Shown here piece after piece: positions 57,001-57,497 of a DNA stretch of 64,000 nt (the first letter of the stretch is position 1; each line of letters opens with the position of its first letter). Below the pieces are notes generated by a model that saw nothing but the letters and a program-made list of their open reading frames with translations, did not search any database and had not been told where the DNA came from. The DNA lies in the NCBI GenBank assembly GCA_903813345.2, contig CAIIXF020000004.1, forward strand, positions 7,831,525 through 7,895,524, read 5' to 3'. The position numbers were made by a program, and so were the translations under genes. Source of the stretch: Owenia fusiformis. Taxonomy: Eukaryota > Annelida > Polychaeta > Sabellida > Oweniidae.

Positions 57001-57497
57001 GGAAATTAATTAAAATTGTGCCATATTAAAGTGTTGTAACCTTTATTTTGTTCTCAATAGCTGGAAATTCATAGAATCACTTCCAATTGAATATTTCAAA
57101 GTTATCTTGGTTTACAGTATTCCTTTCACACTCATATACCATAATATATTTTGTATGTCACCGCCTGAAGTGGTGACATATTGTTAGAGTCTCTAATTTT
57201 TTGTGGACTGTGTTTGACGGTTGGAGTTTTGGGGTCAGTATCTGTAACAGATGGCAGGTGGTGACATTGTGCATGTTAATGTCTTGTTAATCTATGCGTT
57301 ATTTTTGATAGAATATGCAGGGTTTCTATAGCAACCTGTATGTGGAAAATGCTAAAACACTAACATTGTCATTTCCTCTGCAAAGTTTATAAAATAAAAA
57401 TCAAAGTAGTGATATTCCAAATATTTTGTTTTAGTTATATCAGCCAAAACAGTGCAGTAGCCTACAATCATGTCACTGAGGACTTCAATCAACCACG
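11895..57497 (+). CDS. LRCH: LRCH-type protein (leucine-rich repeat and calponin-homology family), partial gene with 12 exons in window
   Basis: Twelve plus-strand segments (join 11895-12039, 19433-19562, 20208-20313, 28771-28907, 30179-30312, 33047-33188, 33913-34002, 40480-40935, 42956-43030, 53315-53484, 54336-54395, 57435-57497) have GT-AG borders and compatible phases and encode about 570 residues. The first five form a leucine-rich repeat array whose order and wording match LRCH proteins: NRFTEIPEQVC, RCIPEAIVQLQALTHLNL, RNQLSTIP, NNKLVSLPEELG, LMELDVSCNEI, KNLLVELPE, NNPLTCPP, KGKEHLMKYL. Next comes a low-complexity Ser/Gly/Thr linker, then a charged, probably coiled-coil stretch rich in E, K, Q and R. 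LRCH proteins normally end in a single calponin-homology domain; they are thought to act near the plasma membrane and cytoskeleton and to bind DOCK-family regulators. That domain is not seen here and should lie downstream. The start is also missing: the first exon here begins in the second base of a codon. Two other genes are nested in the 43030-53315 intron. Confidence 0.88.
11961..12690 (+). repeat. Tandem array of exon 3' end plus splice donor, 7 copies of ~104 bp
   Basis: Each unit starts TAAACTGCTATCATAATG, runs through the exon's final codons (ATCCCAGAAGC, CTGACGCACCTTAATTTAAG) and includes the donor GTAGGTGGTCTCTTT plus ~20 bp of intron. Unit 1 is the real exon; units begin near 11961, 12066, 12170, 12273, 12379, 12483 and 12587 and differ by only a few bases (for example GACGCATCTT in the last two). 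The near identity indicates recent amplification. All seven donors are intact. Confidence 0.95.
13248..13385 (-). repeat. Dispersed ~135 bp repeat family, copy 3 (inverted)
   Basis: TTTCTCTCTAAAATTTGAAT, CTATACAATTTAGAGTGTTG, CATTCATGTATATTTTATTT: reverse complement of the 15215-15352 copy. Confidence 0.7.
13920..14560. repeat. Direct-repeat array (~130 bp unit, 3 copies) interrupted by a MITE
   Basis: Units share TGTCAAGGT, AATGAACCAGAC (or AAGAACCATCC), TTGATGCAT, TATCAGACCCCACAATG and CATCAAATATAAAAATTC. The first unit is split by the MITE at 14036-14241, which landed in the AAATA of CATCAAATATAAAA. Confidence 0.75.
14036..14241 (+). mobile_element. CAGGCCCGTAGCCAGG-family MITE, intact copy with 5-bp target duplication
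   Basis: Ends are CAGGCCCGTAGCCAGG and CCTGGCTACGGGTCTG. The host sequence AAATA is present on both sides (14031-14035 and 14242-14246), and the uninterrupted target is visible in neighbouring array units. The interior includes AAGGGGGGTTCACTTTTTGA and a G-run before TTCGATC. No coding capacity. Superfamily unassigned. Confidence 0.85.
14598..14897. repeat. Tandem duplication of ~150 bp, each ending in a G-run
   Basis: Both copies run from GTGCCTTTCTGTATTCTTAA through GATCAATATCTCTGTGGGAC to GTTCCTTTAGAACTGG followed by 9 or more G. Confidence 0.9.
15215..15352 (+). repeat. Dispersed ~135 bp repeat family, copy 4
   Basis: AAAATACAGTGAAAAAGAGT, AAGGAATAAAATAAACAGGC, ACTCTAAATTGTATAGAAAT, AACAGTTTATTCAAATTTTG; the clearest copy of the family. 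Confidence 0.75.
15601..15620 (+). repeat. Poly-G tract
   Basis: An uninterrupted run of about 18 G on the plus strand; candidate G-quadruplex or slippage site. Confidence 0.9.
16725..16860 (-). repeat. Dispersed ~135 bp repeat family, copy 5 (inverted)
   Basis: Matches the reverse complement of 15215-15352: ATTTCTCTCTAAAATTTGAA, then TCTATACAATTTAG, then GCCTGTTTACTTTATTCCTT. Confidence 0.75.
16970..17370. repeat. Imperfect direct repeat, ~175 bp unit, 2.5 copies with G-runs
   Basis: AATAAAATATGTAGTTAG, GTCTTTCCATCAATCTTCT, CTATTACCT and AGAGCTGA recur; each of the first two copies carries a 12-14 bp G-run. A third partial copy near 17330 keeps CTTCCATCAATCAT. Confidence 0.7.
19160..19432 (+). 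repeat. Two decayed copies of the next LRCH exon's acceptor region
   Basis: Acceptor-like TTTCAGTCG occurs at 19163-19170 and 19293-19300, each followed by AATCAGATGTCTAAATATTCC, a diverged copy of the true exon start at 19433. The copies are about 130 bp apart and also share flanking intron (AACAGCAAC, TTGCAGCATTGGTCAAAAGT). Splicing to either pseudo-acceptor would shift the frame and reach TGA within about 13 codons. Confidence 0.85.
19433..19562 (+). CDS. LRCH: LRCH exon: LRR block 2
   Basis: Acceptor CTATTTTTCAG, donor GTAAGT. With AG from the previous exon the first codon is Ser; the reading continues RNQLSTIPPFIYKLQALEV, LLAQNNKLVSLPEELGRL, EKLMEL and ends in phase 0. The wording closely follows vertebrate LRCH repeats. 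The third of three tandem acceptor copies, and the only one with an intact frame. Confidence 0.9.
19563..19957 (+). other. LRCH intron with a CAATACAG inverted motif
   Basis: No exon. At about 19891-19955 the sequence CAATACAGAATAT, CGAGCAGAATATATTCTGT, ATTGCACTTCAAATCATTCA resembles 55055-55195, suggesting a shared short repeat. Confidence 0.55.
19958..20207 (+). repeat. Tandem array (~55 bp unit) ending at a splice acceptor
   Basis: Units of TAGTGTTAAACTTTGTATTA and TTCTTTCTTACACAATGTAA repeat about five times up to the exon at 20208. One internal unit (about 20021-20037) also carries GTGTTACAGGATGTAA, that is, a copy of the real acceptor plus the first seven bases of the exon. Confidence 0.85.
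20208..20313 (+). CDS. LRCH: LRCH exon: LRR block 3
   Basis: Acceptor TGTGTTACAG, donor GTAAGT; starts in phase 0 and ends with one base of the next codon. It encodes DVSCNEINHLPVQIGDIES, then LKVLNVRKNLLVELPE, in line with LRCH repeats. An upstream decoy acceptor lies in the array at about 20030. Confidence 0.9.
21116..21750 (+). repeat. Two direct copies of a ~190 bp dispersed repeat
   Basis: Copies at about 21116-21300 and 21555-21750 share GTGATCTCCCAGCATTAAA, CAAGTGGG, GCACCCACCT, ATTTTGACCAGTTTC-type and AATGAGAATTTT sequence, and GGAGA at the end. A more diverged copy lies at about 22080-22240, and an inverted relic (GGTGCAAATAGAATTT, GGGTGCAAAGGATTTTCACC) at about 26040-26150. Confidence 0.6.
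22737..25752. mobile_element. ~3 kb element with ~300 bp inverted repeats
   Basis: The left arm (22737-23040) and right arm (about 25440-25752) are inverted copies. Both hold CACTGGGG, GTATCGTGATGCAACAACAC, GTGTTGTTGCATCAAGATGG, CCGGTGATAGATTTTCGTAC and TGAGCAACTCGTCCTAG. The motif GATGCAACAACACC recurs several times inside both arms. The middle contains palindromic repeats built on GGTCAACTGGCAAAATTGTA and GTCAACAGTACCTAGTAG (24050-25050). No transposase was recognised; small open frames inside show no similarity I know. Possibly it sits within a wider pair of ACAGGGT ends near 22612 and 25890. Confidence 0.7.
25750..25880. repeat. Short direct duplication beside the 3 kb element
   Basis: GATATTTGGTGCTTTCCTGA, AAATCT occurs at about 25749 and again about 98 bp later, with a GACCTAGTCCTGGACTAGGT palindrome between the copies. 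Confidence 0.6.
26716..26859 (+). repeat. Second copy of the 2550-2815 dispersed repeat
   Basis: GGCCGTAGCTTCACAAAATT, GATATAGAAAATCTACAT, GTATTTTATGCTGCATATTT, GTAGATCAAATGTGACTGAG match the first copy but without the inserted MITE. Confidence 0.6.
26860..27041. mobile_element. Foldback MITE, 182 bp with ~80 bp arms
   Basis: The left arm ACTGGTGATCCACTCGATTA, then CGGTTACCGAAACGGTTCGT, then AAATGTCGG is repeated inverted on the right, ending GGATCACCAGT, with only a few mismatches. The loop is ~20 bp. Such high arm identity suggests a young insertion and a transcript able to form a long hairpin. Confidence 0.8.
27935..28730. repeat. Minisatellite, ~42 bp unit, about 19 copies, abutting an LRCH acceptor
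   Basis: Consensus ATCTGTAATCTTGTCCAGTA, CATGTGTAATCATGTGGGGC, AT. The array ends about 40 bp before the exon at 28771. The unit length is near a multiple of three, which produces long spurious open frames on both strands. Confidence 0.95.
28771..28907 (+). CDS. LRCH: LRCH exon: LRR block 4
   Basis: Acceptor ATAATTTCAG, donor GTATGT. The first codon (Glu) joins G from the previous exon. It encodes ELGQLRLKRLDISNNKIQKI, PSSYKNIDTLEELIVENNP, LTCPPAH and ends in phase 0, matching the LRCH segment that precedes the KGK motif. The final ~15 bp and donor have two degenerate copies just downstream. Confidence 0.9.
28893..29100 (+). repeat. Degenerate copies of an exon end plus donor
   Basis: TGCCCACCAGCCCATGTATG, TATAACTAGTTCAGTATATT is followed by TGCCCATCAGCCCATATATG, TATAACGAGATCAGTATAT (28937-28978), and a looser copy CCCATCCATCCCTATTATGT, ATAACTAGTTCAATATAT near 29058-29098. 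The second copy has lost the GT of the donor (CATATATG). Confidence 0.75.
29100..30178 (+). other. LRCH intron, little structure
   Basis: No exon. A partial copy of the ~135 bp dispersed family lies at about 29735-29795 (AATACAGTGGAAAAGGGTGG, AATCAAGCAAACAGCC). Confidence 0.45.
30179..30312 (+). CDS. LRCH: LRCH exon: end of LRR region
   Basis: Acceptor TATCCTAG, donor GTGAGT; enters in phase 0, leaves with GT of a codon. It encodes VCSKGKEHLMKYLTIEAIKE, DRRRGVMNDNEPPRHYRKPR, SIYQ, equivalent to the conserved KGKxHxxKYLxxxA stretch that closes the LRR block in LRCH proteins. The last ~65 bp and the donor are amplified in the array that follows. Reading through the donor gives TGA at once. Confidence 0.9.
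30248..31650 (+). repeat. Tandem array of exon 3' end plus donor: 12 close copies and about 3 decayed ones, ~96 bp unit
   Basis: Each unit reads G-run, TGTAATGAATGACAATGAAC, CACCAAGACATTATAGGAAA, CCTAGGTCAATATATCAAGT, then the donor GTGAGT and AAGTTTCATTTATTCG. Unit 1 is the real exon; eleven near-identical intronic units start near 30350, 30449, 30541, 30636, 30734, 30829, 30922, 31016, 31114, 31207 and 31302, followed by decayed ones near 31395, 31487 and 31582. The G-run length varies from about 8 to 15. Some units have AAGCGTGAGT instead of AAGTGTGAGT, in blocks, suggesting duplication of multi-unit segments. Confidence 0.95.
31809..32901 (-). mobile_element. Decayed mariner-like element, 1.09 kb
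   Basis: The ~30 bp terminal inverted repeats start CGAGGGGTGATCCAAAAGTC on both sides and are flanked by TA (31807-31808 and 32902-32903). A subterminal inverted pair (CCACCCGGAACGGTAT against ATACCGTTCCGGGTGG) lies inside. On the minus strand, 32276-32533 encodes a fragment in which YSLSMAPCNFLPF resembles the YSPDxAPxDFxLFP region of mariner transposases; the aspartates are lost and the rest of the protein is missing. The element is therefore inactive. Confidence 0.8.
33047..33188 (+). CDS. LRCH: LRCH exon: linker after the LRRs
   Basis: Acceptor TTTTCTATAG, donor GTAAGT. The first base completes Val with GT from the previous exon; the exon then reads NSMESNGIVEPQSKNDKNRR, YVSGDSGYNTTENLHEVNGD, AKKWSPE and ends in phase 0. 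DSGYN followed by a Lys-Trp-Ser motif parallels the DSGFNS...KRWS segment of vertebrate LRCH proteins. Confidence 0.85.
33189..33912 (+). other. Short LRCH intron, very AT-rich
   Basis: No repeat or open frame of note; TTTATTTAG acceptor at the end. Confidence 0.5.
33913..34002 (+). CDS. LRCH: Probable LRCH exon, 90 nt
   Basis: Acceptor TTTTATTTAG, donor GTAAGT, length divisible by three and phase 0 on both sides, matching the phases of its neighbours. It encodes LWHHRESCPPGILSQAISKL, SHRISETFHD. I see no strong similarity to known LRCH sequence, but borders, phase and absence of stops support it. Being symmetrical, it could be skipped without frame change. Confidence 0.65.
34003..34400 (+). 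repeat. Tandem array (~61 bp unit, 6 copies) starting at a splice donor
   Basis: From the donor onward GTGAAGGAGGTGTCA, CCCA, CTGTCTTTCTGTAATACTGG, GGCTTCTGGGAACTTCATCC, TTCTCTGA repeats with modest divergence. Confidence 0.9.
34401..35640 (+). other. LRCH intron with simple sequence
   Basis: No exon. A TG-rich stretch lies at 34795-35000. A short segment near 35455-35525 (GTGGAACACTTTTAGAGATG, GTTCTACTTACACAGGT) resembles the MITE at 55295-55441. Confidence 0.45.
35640..36265. repeat. Tandem array, ~109 bp unit, 6 copies
   Basis: Units of TTGGATTTGAGCTTATACTA, GATTTACTCAGTTAAAAAAT, CATTCAATCCTT, CTGTACCATACAACACTAAA, GTTCAGTTTTAATTTTGTTA, TATCATCCAACAATG begin near 35646, 35753, 35862, 35971, 36079 and 36188. 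The middle units are almost identical. Confidence 0.95.
36957..40350. mobile_element. 3.4 kb imperfect palindrome (long-inverted-repeat element)
   Basis: Two long arms are inverted copies. The left runs from TATCAGATGCTGGCACAC (about 36957) to about 38360. The right runs from about 39120 to GTGTGCCAGCATCTGATA (about 40350). Matched blocks include GGTGTAAGAAAATATAAGGT, CCTGGAAAGTGGGCGTGG, CCGATCTATCGGC and ATAATTTCTGATTCTGCCTC. The left arm has ~145 bp (about 37682-37826) absent from the right. Only the central ~0.7 kb is unpaired. Small open frames in both arms show no recognised protein. TA flanks both ends. It ends ~130 bp before an LRCH exon. Confidence 0.85.
40480..40935 (+). CDS. LRCH: LRCH exon: large charged and Ser/Gly-rich linker exon
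   Basis: Acceptor GTACATCAG, donor GTTGGT (weak but in phase with the next exon); phase 0 on both sides, 152 codons. It opens with a charged helical stretch (SVKEKRQERENELQRRISEQ, ARESIREADLRTHGRSADGL), then a Ser/Gly/Thr-rich disordered segment (GSGQSSGVGGSSGGGG, SSGRSTPGRTTPSLQRR), and ends MNLEDEFTR. Joined to the next exon it reads DEFTRELNRQKAQYD, which supports the donor choice. Reading past the donor stays open to a TGA at 40990-40992. Confidence 0.85.
40936..42955 (+). other. LRCH intron
   Basis: No exon. A purine-rich tract lies at about 41790-41810, a poly-C tract at 41963-41977, and a decayed MITE at about 42625-42788. Confidence 0.5.
42625..42788 (-). mobile_element. CAGGCCCGTAGCCAGG-family MITE, decayed inverted copy
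   Basis: TTTCGAAATCATGCAGTTTT, TTTGAGCACTTTTCAAGTGA, TTTTGG and the end GGCTGTAGGCCTG correspond to reverse-oriented family members such as 56748-56930; the left end is eroded. Confidence 0.6.
42956..43030 (+). CDS. LRCH: LRCH exon: coiled-coil segment, 75 nt
   Basis: Acceptor TATTTATAG, donor GTCAGT; phase 0 on both sides. It encodes ELNRQKAQYDAKKKQAEQLR, LQQLQ, a highly charged heptad-like stretch. It continues the charged region of the neighbouring exons and corresponds to the ExxxxREQLxxxxRREAQ region of vertebrate LRCH proteins. Confidence 0.85.
43045..43235 (+). repeat. Dispersed SINE-like ~150 bp repeat, copy 1
   Basis: TTATGTCACCGCCACG, CATATTGTTACAGTCTC, TTGGTGTTTGGCATTTGGCA, GTGACATTTTCCATGTTAAT, GTCTTGTTA. 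Related copies are at 45030-45180, 56208-56400 and 57155-57295, with a fragment at 43590-43625. Confidence 0.75.
43214..43219 (-). terminator. Candidate polyadenylation signal of the serpin gene
   Basis: AATAAA on the minus strand about 67 bp after the serpin stop codon. It lies inside the dispersed repeat copy at 43045-43235, so the repeat may supply the 3' end. Inferred from position only. Confidence 0.45.
43286..43530 (-). CDS. Serpin exon 5: reactive-centre loop and C-terminus
   Basis: Acceptor AATATTTTCAG; two bases complete the Gly begun in exon 4. It encodes IDGRQDLWVSAFQHKAYVNV, then DEVGTTAAAATASSNRAIVP, then GNFFIDRPFLYFIREKNSGA and VLFLGRIMCPMGYEKQCGMN, then TAA. It contains the hinge, reactive loop, and s4B/s5B strands ending in the usual FxGR(I/V) motif, with an unusual ~12 residue tail holding two cysteines after it. 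Confidence 0.92.
43286..47581 (-). CDS. Secreted serpin (serine protease inhibitor family), five exons, nested in an LRCH intron
   Basis: Exons in transcript order: 47581-47202, 45377-45233, 44734-44550, 44166-43883 and 43530-43286, all with GT-AG borders and consistent phases; together 1239 nt, 412 residues and a stop, normal serpin size. The start MARIEMKGIG is followed by a hydrophobic signal peptide (GIGVGVFVIVYIS, likely cut after TTSA, residue ~24). Serpin landmarks: FDFYCHL, NIFISPISISTVLSM, NRMFGQEG, FINKWVEKQTEDKIK, LVLTNAIYFQGNW, VELPYSG, VILPNE, LRLPKYNM, MGLRDLFTPAADLSGI. The hinge EVGTTAAAATA (residues 354-364) is small and Ala-rich, as in inhibitory serpins, and FFIDRPFLYFI follows the reactive loop. 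Counting from the hinge, P1 is Ile370, with Arg368 as P3. The loop is a residue short, so the true P1 is uncertain. Exon 2 has four alternative acceptors. Confidence 0.92.
43535..43882. other. Serpin intron 4
   Basis: Contains a fragment (about 43590-43625, ATGGCAAGTGGTGACAGTTT) of the SINE-like repeat; nothing else recognised. Confidence 0.5.
43883..44166 (-). CDS. Serpin exon 4
   Basis: Acceptor TTTTAAG, donor GTATCA. Encodes FGMIPELDCKIVELPYSGNQ, TAMYVILPNEINGLKKVEMG, LKNTTILEIAFKRMRNTTVD, LRLPKYNMAAAYDLKPTLTS, MGLRDLFTPAADLS. The segments VxLPYxG, LPNE, LPKY and LxxMGLxDLF are diagnostic serpin strands. Asn-Gln-Thr, Asn-Thr-Thr (twice) are possible N-glycosylation sites, fitting a secreted protein. 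Confidence 0.93.
44550..44734 (-). CDS. Serpin exon 3
   Basis: Acceptor GTGTTTCCAG, donor GTAAAT. Encodes NLLPEGSIVPFTKLVLTNAI, YFQGNWMYRFNKTKTTNATF, HLMGDPKAKVNATVMSMKTH and L, ending with two bases of a Trp codon. LVLTNAIYFQGNW is the hallmark serpin s3A motif. Sequons NKT, NAT and NAT suggest glycosylation. Confidence 0.93.
45030..45180 (+). repeat. Dispersed SINE-like ~150 bp repeat, copy 2
   Basis: GTGACATGTTGTTATAGTGA, GTGGTTGGCATTTGGCAGTT, GTAATAAATGGCAAGTAGTG, ACATTTTGCATGTTAATGCC, TTGTT; about as diverged from copy 1 as the other copies are. It lies in serpin intron 2. Confidence 0.75.
45233..45377 (-). CDS. Serpin exon 2 (shortest form)
   Basis: The proximal acceptor (CTGATTTCAG on the minus strand) gives an exon that completes Gly from exon 1 and encodes FGFLPKYLKQSKFFYNASLQ, QLDFKHKPDASREFINKWVE, KQTEDKIK; donor GTATAA. 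This yields a standard-length serpin. Three more acceptors lie upstream at 45461, 45545 and 45629 (first exonic base), each in the same frame. Confidence 0.88.
45378..45629 (-). repeat. In-frame 84-bp tandem array of the serpin exon 2 acceptor and exon start (3 extra copies)
   Basis: Three units of exactly 84 bp precede the proximal acceptor. Each contains a pyrimidine-rich acceptor (CCTGATTTCAG or similar) and the exon start encoding FGFLPKYLKQSESFYNASLP, NIFLPDFR. There are no stops; the frame is open from before 45629 through the normal exon end. Use of a distal acceptor would add 28, 56 or 84 residues in the region after helix D/s2A. Whether this happens cannot be told from the sequence. 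Confidence 0.95.
45790..47125. mobile_element. 1.3 kb foldback element in serpin intron 1
   Basis: Arms of ~480 bp (45790-46290 and about 46630-47125) are highly similar inverted copies starting at TCACGGGGTACCATCGAATA, with a ~340 bp loop. Both arms contain a tandem pair of GGAACGTAACCGGAGC (with one variant) about 100 bp from the loop, and the palindromic-looking GTCCGTCTGCGCCGATTTCA. The same 66-codon open frame appears in both arms, which is expected from arm identity and is not evidence for a gene. Confidence 0.85.
47202..47581 (-). CDS. Serpin exon 1: signal peptide and N-terminal helices
   Basis: ATG at 47581-47579, donor GTAAAT after 47202, leaving two bases of Gly. Encodes MARIEMKGIGVGVFVIVYIS, TTSAMYQNPLQILGKSTSDF, AFDFYCHLTALDKTPNIFIS, PISISTVLSMTLLGARNNTA, and on to NRMFGQE. 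The frame is open 28 codons further upstream to another ATG at 47665, but MARIEM directly precedes a hydrophobic signal core, so I prefer it. Confidence 0.92.
47611..47618 (-). promoter_or_regulatory. Candidate TATA box of the serpin gene
   Basis: TATAAATA on the minus strand, 30-37 bp upstream of the preferred ATG. It would imply a very short leader; a second TATA-like site (TTATATTA) lies about 15-20 bp further upstream and would give a longer leader. Position-based inference. Confidence 0.35.
47942..48141 (+). mobile_element. CAGGCCCGTAGCCAGG-family MITE, intact copy
   Basis: From CAGGCCCGTAGCAAGG to TGGCTACGGGCCTG, about 200 bp, closely matching 14036-14241. Inserted beside a G-run, so the target duplication cannot be read unambiguously. 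Confidence 0.85.
48142..49618 (+). other. LRCH intron between the serpin and a TIR element, nothing recognised
   Basis: AT-rich sequence; a short imperfect repeat GATATGTTACCAGTGAGA at 48438-48470. No coding evidence. Confidence 0.45.
49619..50342. mobile_element. 724 bp element with 12-bp inverted ends and a CCGT microsatellite
   Basis: Ends are ATCCCAATGAAC and GTTCGTTGGGAT (one mismatch). Near the left end is a (CCGT)n run at about 49661-49720 interrupted by CAGTTCGTCAGT. Inside are three paragraph-like imperfect direct repeats each holding AAAATGGC, AATTTTTCGAT and GTATNATACTCAAAT. No coding frame; it looks like a non-autonomous element just upstream of the sulfotransferase gene. Confidence 0.65.
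50555..50590 (+). repeat. Relic copy of the sulfotransferase start region
   Basis: TATGCTTAATAAAATGCAAC, AAAAAAAGGACATAC resembles the gene start at 50686 (TATGCTTAAAAAAATGCAAC, AGAAAGGGACAATAC). It may be a local duplication ~130 bp upstream. Confidence 0.55.
50687..51991 (+). CDS. Galactose-3-O-sulfotransferase-like enzyme (Gal3ST family), single exon, nested in an LRCH intron
   Basis: A 434-residue open frame with the layout of a type II Golgi sulfotransferase: short basic cytoplasmic tail (MLKKMQQKG), one membrane anchor (about residues 10-27), stem, catalytic domain. The 5'-phosphosulfate loop is KVHKCGSTT (96-104) and the 3'-phosphate motif is AILRDPITHFKSLFSFF (180-196). LEWNAGDKILYDHFN (326-340) is a further conserved Gal3ST stretch. 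Family members move sulfate from PAPS to the 3-OH of galactose on glycolipids or glycoproteins; the acceptor here is unknown. Sequons at Asn117, Asn211, Asn340 and Asn417. The stem holds an exact 10-residue duplication (IVQLKYQSES, residues 50-59 and 60-69; 50834-50893). The absence of introns while the host gene has many is consistent with a retroposed or ancestrally intronless gene. The stop codon lies in a minisatellite, so the C-terminal end may vary between individuals. Confidence 0.92.
   Translation: MLKKMQQKGTILCFVLLTVGLYVILSRYVWVINSDTHKMKMYQMDERDRIVQLKYQSESIVQLKYQSESTGKVTVQPIGKHSGKLTGKPKGVYFLKVHKCGSTTLQTILLRYGLLYNMTIGMPCSHPQSVRQIMGIPEPLKSEHIMPLSTGLTHYDLIAQHTRYSIDVKQIMMPGTPFVAILRDPITHFKSLFSFFKVYITYRKHISLPNNATVREKFKYFVDRIKDMPELTISPPDGLPARNPQLYTFGLTDHQTKNLDFVQDSLKQFESDFDLVMLVEHFDESLVLLRNILNCDLRDLISLKSSYVSPDKGATKLTTKQKQNILEWNAGDKILYDHFNKTFWKKVEQYGFDRMSEDVAKLQELARIEKESCHAIGKIIGAFEVGLETQRCKLYNADIWNLERFVRSRMTKSGIYNVSLAQRTCKHPPTLDGQ
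50834..50893 (+). repeat. Exact 30-bp tandem duplication inside the sulfotransferase CDS
   Basis: ATTGTACAGTTGAAATATCA, AAGTGAATCT occurs twice without mismatch, adding ten residues to the stem between anchor and catalytic domain. In frame, likely recent and tolerated. Confidence 0.95.
51975..52430. repeat. Minisatellite (~18 bp unit, about 25 copies) that contains the sulfotransferase stop codon
   Basis: The unit TCAATGAACACTGGATGG starts within the last codons of the gene (CACTGGATGGTCAATGAACA); the TGA stop at 51989-51991 is the TGA of the unit. The array then runs through the presumed 3' UTR with variants such as AGATAATAAATGAACAC. Substitution in some units creates AATAAA (for example 52149-52154 and 52203-52208), possible polyadenylation signals. 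Antisense open frames here are artefacts. Confidence 0.95.
52677..52876 (-). mobile_element. CAGGCCCGTAGCCAGG-family MITE, inverted copy
   Basis: Starts CAGCCCTTAGCTAGGATACT, has a C-run, then TTCTTTCAAAATCATGCAGT, TTTTTCATCATTCTGAGCAC and CCCCCTTGGCAAATCCTGGC, and ends TACAGGCC. Confidence 0.75.
53138..53205. repeat. Short minisatellite, ~11-12 bp unit
   Basis: GTCATGAGA and GTCATGGGA alternate about six times, some 110 bp before an LRCH exon. Confidence 0.9.
53315..53484 (+). CDS. LRCH: LRCH exon: charged coiled-coil region
   Basis: Acceptor CTTTTTATGTAG, donor GTAAAT; enters in phase 0, leaves with AG of a codon. It encodes DETDRQRRPSYKTPEEQKVQ, NDEVERQRRVAYKVQEEQKA, LIERQREEARNKPESN, a strongly charged helical stretch continuing the 42956 exon. 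The intron before it holds the serpin and sulfotransferase genes. Confidence 0.88.
53485..54335 (+). other. LRCH intron, nothing recognised
   Basis: AT-rich, no repeat or open frame of note. Confidence 0.45.
54336..54395 (+). CDS. LRCH: Possible LRCH cassette exon, 60 nt
   Basis: Acceptor GATCATCTAG, donor GTAGTG. Entering with AG from the previous exon it reads STIRRAVIPRPRRLTIDNCY and leaves in the same phase. A length divisible by three with the same phase on both sides makes it skippable. No similarity recognised; supported only by borders and frame. Confidence 0.5.
54930..55195. repeat. Complex inverted repeat built on CAATACAG motifs
   Basis: CTGTATTGCTACTGAGATTG, TCCCC pairs with GGGGACAATCTCAGTAGCAA, TACAG about 65 bp later, and the right part contains GCAATACAGGATATATTCTG and GCAGAATACATCCTGTATTG. 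The end CACTTCAAATCATTCAATAA is shared with 19935-19952. Confidence 0.7.
55295..55441. mobile_element. Short MITE with GGAACACC-type ends
   Basis: Left TACCGTGAATCCTGTAAATT, GGAACACCTCT against right AGGTGTTCCACTTACACAGG, TGCTACTGTA: imperfect inverted ends of ~25 bp. Related pieces occur near 35455-35525 and possibly 18695-18780. Confidence 0.6.
56208..56400 (+). repeat. Dispersed SINE-like repeat, copy 3
   Basis: AATGTCACCATCACTGCAAA, TGGTGACATATTGTTATAGT, GTTTGGCATTTGGCAGTTGG, GTGACATTTTGCATGTCAAT, GCCC. It has an internal triplication of GTGTTTGGCTGTTG. Confidence 0.75.
56640..56960. repeat. 38-bp tandem array interrupted by a MITE
   Basis: CCTTGCTGTTATACCTTACT, GTTCTACCTCACAGTAAA repeats; the third unit is split by the MITE at 56748-56930, after which TACCTTACTATTATACATTA resumes. 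Confidence 0.8.
56748..56930 (-). mobile_element. CAGGCCCGTAGCCAGG-family MITE, intact inverted copy with TACCT duplication
   Basis: From CAGGCCTGTAGCCAGGGTGT to AAATCCTGGCTACGGGCCTG, flanked by TACCT on both sides (56743-56747 and 56931-56935). The 5-bp duplication agrees with the copy at 14036. Because the host array itself contains TACCT, this second case is weaker evidence. Confidence 0.85.
57155..57295 (+). repeat. Dispersed SINE-like repeat, copy 4
   Basis: TATGTCACCGCCTGAAGTGG, TGACATATTGTTAGAGTCTC, CAGATGGCAGGTGGTGACAT, GTGCATGTTAATGTCTTGTT. Ends ~140 bp before a candidate exon. Confidence 0.75.
57435..57497 (+). CDS. LRCH: Probable LRCH exon, 63 nt
   Basis: Acceptor ATTTTGTTTTAG, donor GTATGT. 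With AG from either upstream exon it reads SYISQNSAVAYNHVTEDFNQ, P, and leaves two bases (CG). It can be joined directly to 53484 or through the 60-nt exon, since both supply the same phase. No specific similarity recognised. It is the last LRCH exon I can support in the window. Confidence 0.6.

Larger units (their letters stand above)
54396..57434 (+). other. LRCH intron with MITEs and SINE-like copies
   Basis: Holds the CAATACAG repeat region (54930-55195), a short MITE (55295-55441), SINE-like copies (56208-56400 and 57155-57295) and an array plus MITE (56640-56950). Confidence 0.5.
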
